The notes beneath the pieces were generated by a model. The model was not told the origin of the DNA. It made no database searches and was given only the letters and a program-made list of their open reading frames with translations. Source: Providencia rettgeri (lineage in GTDB: Bacteria; Pseudomonadota; Gammaproteobacteria; Enterobacterales; Enterobacteriaceae). Taken from it: DNA of 64,000 bases. Position 1 is the stretch's first letter, and every line of letters starts with the position of its first letter. The DNA is taken from NCBI RefSeq assembly GCF_001874625.1, contig NZ_CP017671.1:3844001-3908000 (forward strand), in the 5' to 3' direction. Below, in pieces: positions 52,788-61,538 of this stretch. The position numbers were made by a program, and so were the translations under genes.

Positions 52788-54629
52788 ATGGAGCAAAACC
52801 CGCAGTCGCAGCTTAAGCTACTCGTAACCAAGGGTAAAGAGCAAGGTTACTTAACCTATGCCGAGGTCAACGACCATCTGCCGGAAGATATCGTCGATTC
52901 AGATCAAATCGAAGATATCATTCAGATGATTAATGACATGGGCATCCAGGTCATGGAAGAAGCACCTGATGCCGATGATTTAATTTTGGCTGAGAATACT
53001 TCCGATACTGATGAAGATGCAGCAGAAGCCGCTGCACAAGTGCTGTCCAGTGTTGAAAGTGAAATTGGCCGTACAACTGACCCAGTGCGCATGTATATGC
53101 GTGAAATGGGAACTGTCGAGCTTCTCACCAGAGAAGGCGAAATCGACATCGCAAAACGTATTGAAGATGGGATTAATCAGGTTCAGTGCTCTGTGGCTGA
53201 ATATCCTGAAGCTATCACTTATCTTCTTGAGCAATACGACCGCGTTGAAGCAGGTGAAAGTCGTTTATCTGACTTAATCACTGGCTTTGTTGACCCTAAT
53301 GCGGAAGAAGACCTCGCACCAACAGCAACACATGTTGGTTCTGAATTGCCACAAGAAGAATTAGATAAAGACGAAGAAGACGAAGAAGAGGAAGAGGAAG
53401 AAGAAGAGGACGATAACAGCATCGACCCTGAATTAGCTCGCCAAAAATTCTCTGACCTTCGTGAGCAATACGAAAAAACGCGTCAACATATTAAGCAATA
53501 TGGTCGTAGTGATGCGAAAACAGCGGCAGCCATTGAACAGCTTTCAGAGGTGTTCAAAGAATTCCGCTTAGTACCAAAACAATTTGACTACTTAGTCAAT
53601 AACATGCGTGAAATGATGGATAGAGTTCGTACTCAAGAACGTACCATCATGAAACTGTGTGTTGAACAATGCAAAATGCCAAAGAAAAACTTCATCACTT
53701 TATTCAGCGGCAATGAAACAAGTGAGACTTGGTTAACCGCTGCAAAAGCGATGAACAAACCTTGGTCTGAAAAACTGATTGAAGTTGAAGAAGAAATTCT
53801 GCGTTGTTTACAAAGATTGCGTCATATTGAAGAAGAAACAGGCCTGACGATTGAACAGGTGAAAGATATCAACCGTCGTATGTCTATCGGTGAGGCAAAA
53901 GCGCGCCGTGCGAAAAAAGAGATGGTTGAAGCGAACTTGCGTTTGGTTATTTCTATCGCGAAGAAATATACCAACCGTGGCTTGCAGTTCCTTGACCTCA
54001 TTCAAGAAGGTAACATCGGTCTGATGAAAGCCGTTGATAAGTTTGAATATCGCCGTGGTTATAAGTTCTCAACTTATGCAACTTGGTGGATACGTCAGGC
54101 TATCACGCGTTCAATCGCTGACCAAGCACGTACTATCCGTATCCCGGTTCATATGATTGAAACTATCAATAAACTGAACCGTATCTCTCGTCAAATGCTG
54201 CAAGAAATGGGCCGTGAGCCATCGCCAGAAGAACTGGCAGAACGCATGCTAATGCCGGAAGATAAAATTCGTAAAGTCCTGAAGATTGCTAAAGAGCCAA
54301 TCTCAATGGAAACGCCTATCGGTGATGATGAAGATTCACATTTAGGTGATTTTATTGAAGATACCACTTTAGAACTGCCTTTAGACTCTGCGACATCGGA
54401 AAGCTTACGCTCTGCAACTCATGAAGTATTAGCAGGTTTAACTGCTCGTGAAGCGAAAGTTCTACGTATGCGTTTTGGTATCGATATGAATACCGATCAC
54501 ACCCTTGAGGAAGTCGGTAAACAGTTTGACGTTACCCGTGAGCGTATTCGTCAGATTGAAGCAAAAGCATTACGTAAATTACGTCATCCAAGCCGCTCAG
54601 AAGTGCTACGCAGCTTCCTTGATGAATAA
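52788..54629 (+). CDS. rpoD: RNA polymerase housekeeping sigma factor (sigma-70)
   Basis: Primary sigma factor. The 613 residues equal E. coli. Region 1.1 is at the N-terminus; region 1.2 begins near [20 protein letters not shown]. The acidic non-conserved region has a long Glu run (about residues 195-210). Region 2 holds [20 protein letters not shown], region 3 [16 protein letters not shown], and region 4 the HTH in [20 protein letters not shown]. These fix its identity. It ends with a strong UUCG-loop terminator. Confidence 0.98.
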   Translation: MEQNPQSQLKLLVTKGKEQGYLTYAEVNDHLPEDIVDSDQIEDIIQMINDMGIQVMEEAPDADDLILAENTSDTDEDAAEAAAQVLSSVESEIGRTTDPVRMYMREMGTVELLTREGEIDIAKRIEDGINQVQCSVAEYPEAITYLLEQYDRVEAGESRLSDLITGFVDPNAEEDLAPTATHVGSELPQEELDKDEEDEEEEEEEEEDDNSIDPELARQKFSDLREQYEKTRQHIKQYGRSDAKTAAAIEQLSEVFKEFRLVPKQFDYLVNNMREMMDRVRTQERTIMKLCVEQCKMPKKNFITLFSGNETSETWLTAAKAMNKPWSEKLIEVEEEILRCLQRLRHIEEETGLTIEQVKDINRRMSIGEAKARRAKKEMVEANLRLVISIAKKYTNRGLQFLDLIQEGNIGLMKAVDKFEYRRGYKFSTYATWWIRQAITRSIADQARTIRIPVHMIETINKLNRISRQMLQEMGREPSPEELAERMLMPEDKIRKVLKIAKEPISMETPIGDDEDSHLGDFIEDTTLELPLDSATSESLRSATHEVLAGLTAREAKVLRMRFGIDMNTDHTLEEVGKQFDVTRERIRQIEAKALRKLRHPSRSEVLRSFLDE

Positions 54630-54640
54630 TTTATTATTTA

Positions 54641-54667
54641 ACACCTGCTTCGGCAGGTGTTTTTTTA
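54641..54667 (+). terminator. Intrinsic terminator after rpoD
   Basis: ACACCTGC (54641-54648) and GCAGGTGT (54653-54660) around a TTCG tetraloop, followed by TTTTTTTAT... This is a textbook strong terminator and closes the macromolecular synthesis operon. Confidence 0.95.
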
Positions 54668-54689
54668 TGCATACTAATTCACCATAAAA

Positions 54690-56150
54690 CTATTTAGCCC
54701 ACCTCACTTTTACCATTAGGCATAATGTTGCCAGAATAGCCATTGCTCCGCCTAACATCGCCAAATTAAAACCGGACACAAAGGCTGACCGAGTAATTTG
54801 CTCAATAAACAAAGATGGAACGCGAGAGGAAGTTTGAATCAACTGTTCGATTTCCTGTACCGATAGAATACCAACTAGCCTGTCATCATGGCGTAATTTA
54901 CCAATGGCATGCTGGGTCATTAATGTCCCTAACAAAGCAATTCCTAACGTCATACCAGTTTGCCGCAATGCATTCATAACCGCGGATGCAATTCCCGAAT
55001 AGGCTTTTTCAACACTAGCCATCACTAATGCACCAATTGCAGGCGTCGACATTCCCATCCCTGCACCTAATATAAATAATATCACCGCAATCGGAGGATA
55101 GGCTGTTTCAGAATTAACACGCGTGAATAATAAGGAAGCGAAAGCAATAAAAATAAAGCCTAGGATCATCAGATTTCTGACGCTCATATAGCGCGAGAGT
55201 TTACTAAATGAGAATGAAAAAATGGCCATAGCAATAAACTCTGGCGCCATTCTTATTCCCGCATCAAACGCTCCCCACCCCTGTCCTTTTTGTAAAAATA
55301 GGGCGATAAAAAATACATTGCTATAAGTCGCAAAACCGAGCGCAAAAGAAGCCATATTATATTGAAAGAAAAAAGGGTTCTGTTTGAATAGAAAAATCGG
55401 CAATAATGGCCTCTCTATGCGACGTTCAACATAGATAAACCCGATACTCGCTATTACTGAGATAATTAATCCGCTAAGTGTTATATAATTTCCCCAGCCT
55501 TGCTCACCAGCTTCTATCAAAGCAAAAGTTAATCCACCTAAAGCCACAATGCTCAAACTTTGCCCTATTGGGTCTAATGCAGCTTTGTCAGGGTCAGCAC
55601 TTTCTTGAATACCTAACCAGCCTAATAATAATGTCAGCAACCCGATTGGAATATTGATCCAAAAGATCGTTGTCCAATTGAAGCTATCAACTAAAAAACC
55701 ACCTAAAATTGGGCCAATGATCAGAGACAGTGCACTCACTGCTGACCAAATGCCAATAATTCTTATCCGTTCAATATCATTGGTAAATGCTTGGGAAATT
55801 ATAGAAAGAGCCCCGGGAATTAACGCAGCGGCTGCTATCCCTTGTATTGCCCTACCTGTAATCAATATTTCAGGGGATGTTGACAATGCACAGATAGCCG
55901 AGCCTAAAGTAAAAATGACAATGCCTATTAACCATACTTTCTTTCGCCCATAACGATCACTTATTGGCCCTACAGAAAGAAGTAATGCCGATAAACATAG
56001 TGCATAAGCATCAATAACCCATTGTAGCATCGACATACTCACGTTTAATTCACGCCCAATAGCTGGTAATGCAACATTCACGATACTGATATCTAGCGTT
56101 GCCATAAAGGTGCCTAAACAAACTGCTAAGATCAAAAAAAGCCGTCTCAT
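54690..56150 (-). CDS. DHA2-family (EmrB/QacA-type) drug:proton antiporter
   Basis: Predicted inner-membrane multidrug exporter with about 14 membrane segments. The 486 residues start FLILAVCLGTFMATLDISIV (the D in LDISIVNVALP is the EmrB/QacA motif). Motif A is GPISDRYGRKKVWL and motif C is GPILGGFLVDSFNW. The closest idea is a SmvA/QacA-like carrier of cationic compounds, but the substrate is not readable. No adaptor (EmrA-like) gene is adjacent. The promoter region contains a palindrome in its spacer that looks like a TetR-type operator. The ribosome site is GAGGAAA. Confidence 0.88.
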   Translation of the reverse strand: MRRLFLILAVCLGTFMATLDISIVNVALPAIGRELNVSMSMLQWVIDAYALCLSALLLSVGPISDRYGRKKVWLIGIVIFTLGSAICALSTSPEILITGRAIQGIAAAALIPGALSIISQAFTNDIERIRIIGIWSAVSALSLIIGPILGGFLVDSFNWTTIFWINIPIGLLTLLLGWLGIQESADPDKAALDPIGQSLSIVALGGLTFALIEAGEQGWGNYITLSGLIISVIASIGFIYVERRIERPLLPIFLFKQNPFFFQYNMASFALGFATYSNVFFIALFLQKGQGWGAFDAGIRMAPEFIAMAIFSFSFSKLSRYMSVRNLMILGFIFIAFASLLFTRVNSETAYPPIAVILFILGAGMGMSTPAIGALVMASVEKAYSGIASAVMNALRQTGMTLGIALLGTLMTQHAIGKLRHDDRLVGILSVQEIEQLIQTSSRVPSLFIEQITRSAFVSGFNLAMLGGAMAILATLCLMVKVRWAK

Positions 56151-56179
56151 TTTATTTTCCTCGTCCCGATCATGGCAAC

Positions 56180-56208
56180 ATGATAATACTCGACCGACCG
56201 ACGGTCAA
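56180..56208 (-). promoter_or_regulatory. Promoter with TetR-type operator for the DHA2 exporter
   Basis: On the reverse strand TTGACC (56203-56208) and TATCAT (56180-56185) are spaced by exactly 17 bases. The inverted repeat GACCG-N5-CGGTC (56192-56206) fills the spacer and touches the -35. A repressor bound there would block RNA polymerase. No tetR-like gene is adjacent in this window. Confidence 0.65.
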
Positions 56209-56258
56209 TTAAAATGAGAACAAATATCATTTGAATGTTTTATCTTTTTTACTTATAA

Positions 56259-56281
56259 AAAAACGACCTTAAGGTCGTTTT
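56259..56281 (-). terminator. Terminator of the second DHA2 exporter operon
   Basis: AAACGACCTT and AAGGTCGTTT form a perfect stem; on the reverse strand a run of T follows (TTTTTTTATAAG). It lies 23 bases after the stop of the NTF2-like gene. Confidence 0.88.
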
Positions 56282-56303
56282 ATGTGAACATGAGTTTTAA
56301 TCT

Positions 56304-56696
56304 TTATGCTACTGGTGTTTCATGAAGATAAACCCAATAGCATTTCTCTGCTTCAACTCTAATACATGCAGTTGAAGTTCTTAATGTTTCAACCCCATCA
56401 TTAAGCTGTTTTTCTTGATATTGCACCCAGCAATACTGGTTATCTTCGCGTAACGGAAGCATATTAAGGCACCTTGTACTAAATGAAGTTTTGTTGCCTA
56501 TATTACTGCTAAATAATGTGTTCACTTTATCAAGCCCAATACTTTGCCCTTGAATTGTGACCATTTTAAAGTTGTCATCAAAACTGGCTAATAGAGGGGC
56601 TAAACTTTTATCGTCATCACGGCCAGTAAATACATTTTCAATTAAAGTATGTAGGTCAACCACGCTTTGCAGCGCTTTTTTCATTGTTTCGCTCAT
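56304..56696 (-). CDS. Small NTF2-like (SnoaL/DUF4440-type) protein
   Basis: A 130-residue protein whose pattern fits an NTF2-like fold: an N-terminal helical half (SVVDLHTLIENVFTGRDDDK), FDDNFKMVTIQG-type strand, and C-terminal strands ending FWVYLHET-like (CYWVYLHETP). No catalytic residues can be named. Its start codon directly follows the stop codon of the upstream MFS gene (TAAATG), so it is translationally coupled to the transporter. The function is unknown; a role linked to the transported compound is possible. Confidence 0.7.
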   Translation of the reverse strand: MSETMKKALQSVVDLHTLIENVFTGRDDDKSLAPLLASFDDNFKMVTIQGQSIGLDKVNTLFSSNIGNKTSFSTRCLNMLPLREDNQYCWVQYQEKQLNDGVETLRTSTACIRVEAEKCYWVYLHETPVA

Positions 56697-58028
56697 TTAT
56701 TTTTCCTTTATGACTGAAATTAACGAGAATAGCCCAAGTATTGAAGCAATTAAAAATGTATATTGGTAACGTAGTAAATCACTAGAAAAAGTAGTTAAAC
56801 TAAATATAGAAATTAATACCACCGCCCCAACACTAAACGCCACTTGGCGATTAATATTCCATAACACACTGCCTTGTAGTAAATCTTTATCTTTAAAGTC
56901 CATCAATGAGCTAATTTGTGCGGTATTCGTACATAAACCTCCACCTGTTCCCATTAATAGATAAGCAATAACAAGTAAGCTTAATTGATCTAAATTCGAT
57001 ACCCAGTAGAGAAAAAATATTCCCAAACTGTGTAGTAAAATTCCAATAACAAATAACTGCTTTTTCCCGATACGCTGATACAGTTTCCCGCCACTAGTCA
57101 TTGAAACTAAAGCGCCTACAGCATACAGCACCATAAATAGCCCTGTCTGCCCCGCACTAAACCCAAGGTTCACTTGTAAGTTAAATATATTCAGTAAATT
57201 TACGCCTGTAAAAACCCCCGGTACTGCATAATAAACAATAAAAGCAGTACGTAGGTTCGCATTCTTTAATAACTGAAAATTTAGAATAGGTTCACGGCAT
57301 TTCTTTGCGTATTGTAGGTAAAAAATAAATACTAATACTGAAACCGTAAAGCTCAATATGGCTAATGAAATACTGTGATAATCGTTGTAGAACGAAAATG
57401 ACAATAATAAACATAATAAACTGATACTCACCATTAATAGACCTAAAATATCAGGTTTTTCTCTGGTTTTCTTACTCTCATTTTTTACCCATATCCAAGC
57501 AAGAAATGCAGTTAATAATGAAAAAGGAAGATTCGAATAAAAAATCCAATTCCACGATAAAGAATCAATAATTAAGCCACCTATTGCAGGTGAAAATGCA
57601 GGTGCTATTAACGCAACCGTCATTATCAAGGTAGAGATCCGTTGGCGATCATTATTTGGAAATAATGCAAAAACTAATGCCTGACCGACCGGTATTAATA
57701 ATCCCCCTGCCATTCCTTGCGTAAAACGCCAAAAAATTAATTGATAAATTGATCCACTCGCCCCACTTAACCACACAGCTAAAGAAAAAAGCAGCATTGA
57801 ATAACACAATAATTTTCGGTGACCTAGCCTACCCGCAAGCCACAAACTCATTGGCATCACCAAAACGAGTCCTAAAATATAAGCATTTGCTACCCAAGCC
57901 ACCTGAGATTGGCTGGCTGAAAATGAAAATGCGATATCAGGTAAGGCAATAGCCGACATAAAAATGTTAATACAATCAATAAAGAAACCAAGTAAAAAGA
58001 CTGTCGCTATTTTGTATCGATAAGTCAT
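56697..58028 (-). CDS. MFS drug exporter, DHA2-like
   Basis: A second major-facilitator exporter of 443 residues with about 14 membrane segments. The start at 58028 (MTYRYKIATVFLLGFFIDCI) has a strong ribosome site (CGGAGGAA); a longer in-frame extension to 58133 would cross the divergent lysR start and is rejected. It has DHA2-type ALPDIAFSF, WLAGRLGHRKLLCYS (motif A) and GGLIIDSLSWNW (motif C). It is coupled to the NTF2-like gene and divergent from a LysR regulator, which probably controls it. The substrate is unknown. Confidence 0.85.
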   Translation of the reverse strand: MTYRYKIATVFLLGFFIDCINIFMSAIALPDIAFSFSASQSQVAWVANAYILGLVLVMPMSLWLAGRLGHRKLLCYSMLLFSLAVWLSGASGSIYQLIFWRFTQGMAGGLLIPVGQALVFALFPNNDRQRISTLIMTVALIAPAFSPAIGGLIIDSLSWNWIFYSNLPFSLLTAFLAWIWVKNESKKTREKPDILGLLMVSISLLCLLLSFSFYNDYHSISLAILSFTVSVLVFIFYLQYAKKCREPILNFQLLKNANLRTAFIVYYAVPGVFTGVNLLNIFNLQVNLGFSAGQTGLFMVLYAVGALVSMTSGGKLYQRIGKKQLFVIGILLHSLGIFFLYWVSNLDQLSLLVIAYLLMGTGGGLCTNTAQISSLMDFKDKDLLQGSVLWNINRQVAFSVGAVVLISIFSLTTFSSDLLRYQYTFLIASILGLFSLISVIKEK

Positions 58029-58094
58029 ACACTTCCTCCGGTGGCAAAGAATAGAGTTAGGGTCTTTCTTTGTCGATGCAAAGGAAGTAAAATC

Positions 58095-58117
58095 ATTGTT
58101 TAATAAAAACAAACAAT
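58095..58117. promoter_or_regulatory. Candidate LysR operator between the MFS gene and lysR-type gene
   Basis: ATTGTTT (58095-58101) and AAACAAT (58111-58117) form a perfect 7-base inverted repeat with a 9-base spacer and contain a T-N11-A core. The site lies 11 bases before the regulator start, in the usual place for autoregulation in divergent LysR units. Confidence 0.5.
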
Positions 58118-58127
58118 CGACTCTATT

Positions 58128-59027
58128 ATGCAAAAAAATTTCAAGCAGATTATTAGCTTTCTACAAGTGGTTGATTCCGGTTCATTCACTAAAGCCGCAG
58201 ATATTTTAGGGCTAAGCCGTTCTATGGTTAGTGTCGATATCAAGCAATTAGAAGCTCAGCTTAATGTCAGCTTGTTAACACGAAATACACGAAATATTGC
58301 ATTAACAGAGGTGGGAAAACATTTTTATGACGACTTTAAACGTATTCAAAGCCAAATAGATGAAGCTTTCGAAAGAAGCCAAAATTTAGGCACTAATATT
58401 GCGGGTCTATTGCGTTTTTCATCAACGAGTGAATTTGGCCAACGTTTTATTTTACCGCTACTCCCTGAGTTTTGCCGCCTTTATCCTAAACTAAGGTTAC
58501 AATATTCATTTAACTCATCCTTAGACGACCTCATCACAGAAAAACTCGATTTATCCATTCGATTAGGTAATTTAAAAAACTCATCCCTTAAAATGAAAAA
58601 ATTAGGTGAATATGAGATTTTCTTAGTCGCCACCTCTGAATTTCTAAAAAAATACCCGATCAAACAACTTACGGATTTAGCCAATGTTCCATGGATTAAC
58701 CATGCATTATTAAACTGGCAAGATCCTCAATATTTTTTACAGAATTCAAAAAATGAAAAATATTACTTACCTTTAATTAAAAATCAGTATGAGTCTAATT
58801 CTGCAGCTGTTATTCACCATATGGTGTTAGCTTCTTTAGGTATCGCAATATGCCCTGCTTGGATGGTTGATGATGACTTACAGCATGGTCGTTTAGTCCA
58901 TGTATTACCCGAATACCGCTTACCGAAACAAAATATTCAATTACTTTATCCAAATACTTTTGTTTTACCTGCTAAGACACGGGCATTTATCGATTTTTTA
59001 GCCGATAAATTAGCCGTAAATAAATAA
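58128..59027 (+). CDS. LysR-family transcriptional regulator
   Basis: A 299-residue LTTR of the CrgA/AaeR-like group. The N-terminal winged HTH is clear (FLQVVDSGSFTKAADILGLS RSMVSVDIKQLEAQLNVSLL), followed by the linker helix and a substrate-binding domain (LSIRLGNLKNSSLKMKKLGE, LASLGIAICPAWMVDDDLQH). No good ribosome site precedes the ATG. It is divergent from the MFS exporter gene (99 bases between starts), which is the most likely target. The inducer is unknown. Confidence 0.88.
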   Translation: MQKNFKQIISFLQVVDSGSFTKAADILGLSRSMVSVDIKQLEAQLNVSLLTRNTRNIALTEVGKHFYDDFKRIQSQIDEAFERSQNLGTNIAGLLRFSSTSEFGQRFILPLLPEFCRLYPKLRLQYSFNSSLDDLITEKLDLSIRLGNLKNSSLKMKKLGEYEIFLVATSEFLKKYPIKQLTDLANVPWINHALLNWQDPQYFLQNSKNEKYYLPLIKNQYESNSAAVIHHMVLASLGIAICPAWMVDDDLQHGRLVHVLPEYRLPKQNIQLLYPNTFVLPAKTRAFIDFLADKLAVNK

Positions 59028-59109
59028 AAGTATAAAGATTGATTCGATATTTCGAAAATATAGTTTCTAATCTACCACAGTATCAAAACTCATTTTTCTG
59101 GTTGGTAAT

Positions 59110-59143
59110 AACTATTATGCCCTCCATGGCATAATAGTTTGCT
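59110..59143. terminator. Terminator between lysR-type gene and hdeB-like gene
   Basis: AACTATTATGCC (59110-59121) and GGCATAATAGTT (59128-59139) form a perfect 12-base stem with a 6-base loop; a T-rich stretch follows on the forward strand. It separates two convergent genes. Confidence 0.88.
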
Positions 59144-59443
59144 TTATTTCTTAGATGCTAAATAATCTTGCAGAGTGCCTTCCGGTTTTTTCTTACAAAA
59201 GTCAACAATTTGAGGGACTTCAGCAACACTTTGCTCTGTTAACGCAACATAATCTCCACCTTTAAATTGCGTTTCTTGGTTTGTTACCCATAACGCAACA
59301 GGTGCCCAGCTTTGAGGGTCTAAATTAATAAATTGCTGACAAGTCATATTTTCAGGTGTAACTGTATTGTTGTCTGCAGCCATTGAGTTAAATGAAATTG
59401 TAGACACTGCAAATAATACGCTAGATATAATAACCTTTCTCAT
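59144..59443 (-). CDS. hdeB: HdeB-like periplasmic acid-stress chaperone
   Basis: HdeA/HdeB family proteins prevent aggregation of periplasmic proteins at low pH. The 99 residues start with a signal peptide (MRKVIISSVLFAVSTISFNS, cleavage near MAA). The mature part has two cysteines, Cys35 (MTCQQFINLDP) and Cys83 (VDFCKKKPEG), which form the family disulphide, and the QETQFKGGD segment seen in HdeB. It is closer to HdeB than HdeA by these segments. No hdeA, hdeD or gadE neighbour is present in the window, so it is a single-gene unit. The gap to the next gene (59444-59677) holds only the terminator of that gene. Confidence 0.85.
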   Translation of the reverse strand: MRKVIISSVLFAVSTISFNSMAADNNTVTPENMTCQQFINLDPQSWAPVALWVTNQETQFKGGDYVALTEQSVAEVPQIVDFCKKKPEGTLQDYLASKK

Positions 59444-59645
59444 TTTGAACTCCTTTAAAAAATTTAAAACACAGAATTATGTGGCAAGGTATTATTAGCA
59501 TATTATTTATGAAAATTACATATTCTAATTTTGATAGTTAAAATAATACTGGATTGAAAATTCAAACAATAAATAATAAAAACAAATAATCACGAAGGTA
59601 AATCTTAATTAGAGCATCTGTATAAGATTTATTTTTTATAAAAAA

Positions 59646-59666
59646 AGCCACTTATAAAAAGTGGCT
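59646..59666 (-). terminator. Terminator at the end of the RidA/MFS cluster
   Basis: AGCCACTT and AAGTGGCT form the stem; on the reverse strand TTTTTTATAAAAAATAA follows. It lies 12 bases after the stop of the MFS gene and closes the cluster. Confidence 0.88.
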
Positions 59667-59677
59667 ATAATATTGCA

Positions 59678-60973
59678 TTATGCTGTTTTTACCTCCATTT
59701 CCGCGGGGTCTTTAATAGGTTCGTTTACAAAGAAGAAATAAACTAATGAAGCAAGAAATGCGACAGTTGCACAAACCACAAGCGCTAAAGTGAATGAATG
59801 GGTTTGGTCAATAATAATACCGGTAATAATCGGAGCAAATGACCCCCCAATAAAACCACCGAAGTTTTGAATGCCGCTTACAGAGGTGATTAAGCGAGAA
59901 GGAACTGAAACTAAAATCAGTCCCCAAGCAGAAGTCCCTGCAAAGTGAATAGAAAACAATGCCATACTAATACAAGCAACTGCAGAGAATGTGCTGTCTG
60001 TATAAGCCGCTGGCAATGTAAAGATTGCCGCAAATAATAACCCTAAGCAGATCATCCATTTACGACTTTTCATTTTATCTGCGCCACGTTTCACAACATA
60101 ATCTGCAACAACGCCATTAATTAACATTCCCAACGCACCAAATAAAAATGGTATGGCAGCTACCCACCCAGTTTTCTCTAAACTTAAACCACGAGAATTC
60201 TCAAGGTACGCTGGCAACCATGTTAGGTATAACCAGACCATATAGCCAACACCATTAAACCCAATAATCATGCCCCATAAAGAACGCTGTTTAAATAATG
60301 ATGCCCATTCCTTAAAAGAGACTTTATTAGTGGATGACGGCGGTGCTCCATCATTTAAATATGCTAATTCATCGTCTGTTAGTTCTAATTGTTCACGATT
60401 ACGATAGAAAATAAACCATAGAATTGAAAGAATAATACCGCTAATACCAATAATGATAAACATCGTACGCCAGCCAAATGCTAACATTAACGCAATTAAT
60501 AATGGTGGTGCTAATGCTTGAGCCAATGTTGAGGACATATTAACAATCCCCATAGGTAAACCTCGCTCACGGATGTTATACCAATCATTAACAACTTTAA
60601 CGCCTGTCGGTAAGTGAGGAGCCTCACCAATTCCTAAAATAACTCGGGCGATAATTAAATGAGTAAATGAAGATAATAACCCTGTTACTGTTTGAGCTAA
60701 TGACCATAAAAATAGCCCAAAGCCATAAATCTTTTTAACGCCAAAGCGCTCCATAACCATACCAATAGGTAATTGGCATAAAGCATAACCAAATGAGAAT
60801 ACAGATAATAACAACCCCATTTGTGTCGCACTAAACCCTAATTCTTTACTTATGGTTGAGTTAGCAATTGAAAGTGATGCCCTATCTAAAAAATTAATAA
60901 TACCTGCTATCAGCAAGAATGTGAGCGCAATGAACTGCCAGCGCTTTAGTCTTTTACTCGCGTGTAGTGACAT
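59678..60973 (-). CDS. MFS transporter, anion:cation symporter-like family
   Basis: A 431-residue permease of the ACS group (relatives: GudP, DgoT, ExuT), which usually import organic anions with protons. N-terminal FIALTFLLIAGIINFLDRAS, motif IGMVMERFGVKKIYGFGLFL (motif A type) and EAPHLPTGVKVVNDW are typical of the group. It is probably last gene of the reverse-strand cluster, 94 bases after the RidA-like gene, with AAGG as ribosome site and a terminator after it. From context it may import the amino-acid derivative that the cluster degrades; this is inference. Confidence 0.82.
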   Translation of the reverse strand: MSLHASKRLKRWQFIALTFLLIAGIINFLDRASLSIANSTISKELGFSATQMGLLLSVFSFGYALCQLPIGMVMERFGVKKIYGFGLFLWSLAQTVTGLLSSFTHLIIARVILGIGEAPHLPTGVKVVNDWYNIRERGLPMGIVNMSSTLAQALAPPLLIALMLAFGWRTMFIIIGISGIILSILWFIFYRNREQLELTDDELAYLNDGAPPSSTNKVSFKEWASLFKQRSLWGMIIGFNGVGYMVWLYLTWLPAYLENSRGLSLEKTGWVAAIPFLFGALGMLINGVVADYVVKRGADKMKSRKWMICLGLLFAAIFTLPAAYTDSTFSAVACISMALFSIHFAGTSAWGLILVSVPSRLITSVSGIQNFGGFIGGSFAPIITGIIIDQTHSFTLALVVCATVAFLASLVYFFFVNEPIKDPAEMEVKTA

Positions 60974-61067
60974 AGTTAAGTACCTTTAAGACGTAACAGG
61001 ACCCTGCGGAATAATATTCACTCCGCAGCTTTATTTTATTAATAATCTTTAATTTTTTATCTATTAC

Positions 61068-61529
61068 TTATGATTTTAATTTTACTATTAGTTCTATTTC
61101 CACCGGTGTATTAAAAGGCAGTGTGTTAGTACCTATAGCTGAACGCGCGTGCTTTCCTTTTTCTCCAAGTATTTCAATTAAAAAATCTGAAGCCCCATTC
61201 ATAACTTGTGGCTGGTTTTTAAAGTCATCTGTACTTTGTACAAACCCGAGTAATTTAATGCACTCATCAATTTTATCTAGATCACCTAAATAAGCTTTAA
61301 GTGTCGAAAGTATATTGATAATACATTGTTTAGCCGCTTCCTTTCCTTCTTCTACCGAAAGCTCCTTTCCTAGTGTTCCTGTATAGAGTAATTCACCATC
61401 TTTTTGGCAATCATGCCCTGATGTATAAAGTAAATCACCATATTGCTTAATTGAAACATATGAAAATTTAGGAGCCCCTGGTGTAGCTAATTTAATTCCC
61501 TTTTCTTCTAATTTTTTTTCAATATTCAT
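61068..61529 (-). CDS. RidA-family (YjgF/YER057c/UK114) protein
   Basis: A 153-residue member of the Rid superfamily, of the longer subgroup (opening LATPGAPKFSYVSIKQYGDL LYTSGHD). RidA proteins hydrolyse reactive enamines and imines such as 2-aminoacrylate. The conserved Arg is Arg129 in HARSAIGTNTLPFNTPVEIE. This subgroup is less studied than canonical RidA, and its activity cannot be assumed to be the same. It starts nine bases after the in-frame (repaired) end of the M20 gene, so they were built as one translational unit. A PLP enzyme likely to give such intermediates lies two genes upstream. Confidence 0.85.
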   Translation of the reverse strand: MNIEKKLEEKGIKLATPGAPKFSYVSIKQYGDLLYTSGHDCQKDGELLYTGTLGKELSVEEGKEAAKQCIINILSTLKAYLGDLDKIDECIKLLGFVQSTDDFKNQPQVMNGASDFLIEILGEKGKHARSAIGTNTLPFNTPVEIELIVKLKS

Positions 61530-61538
61530 TGGTTATTC

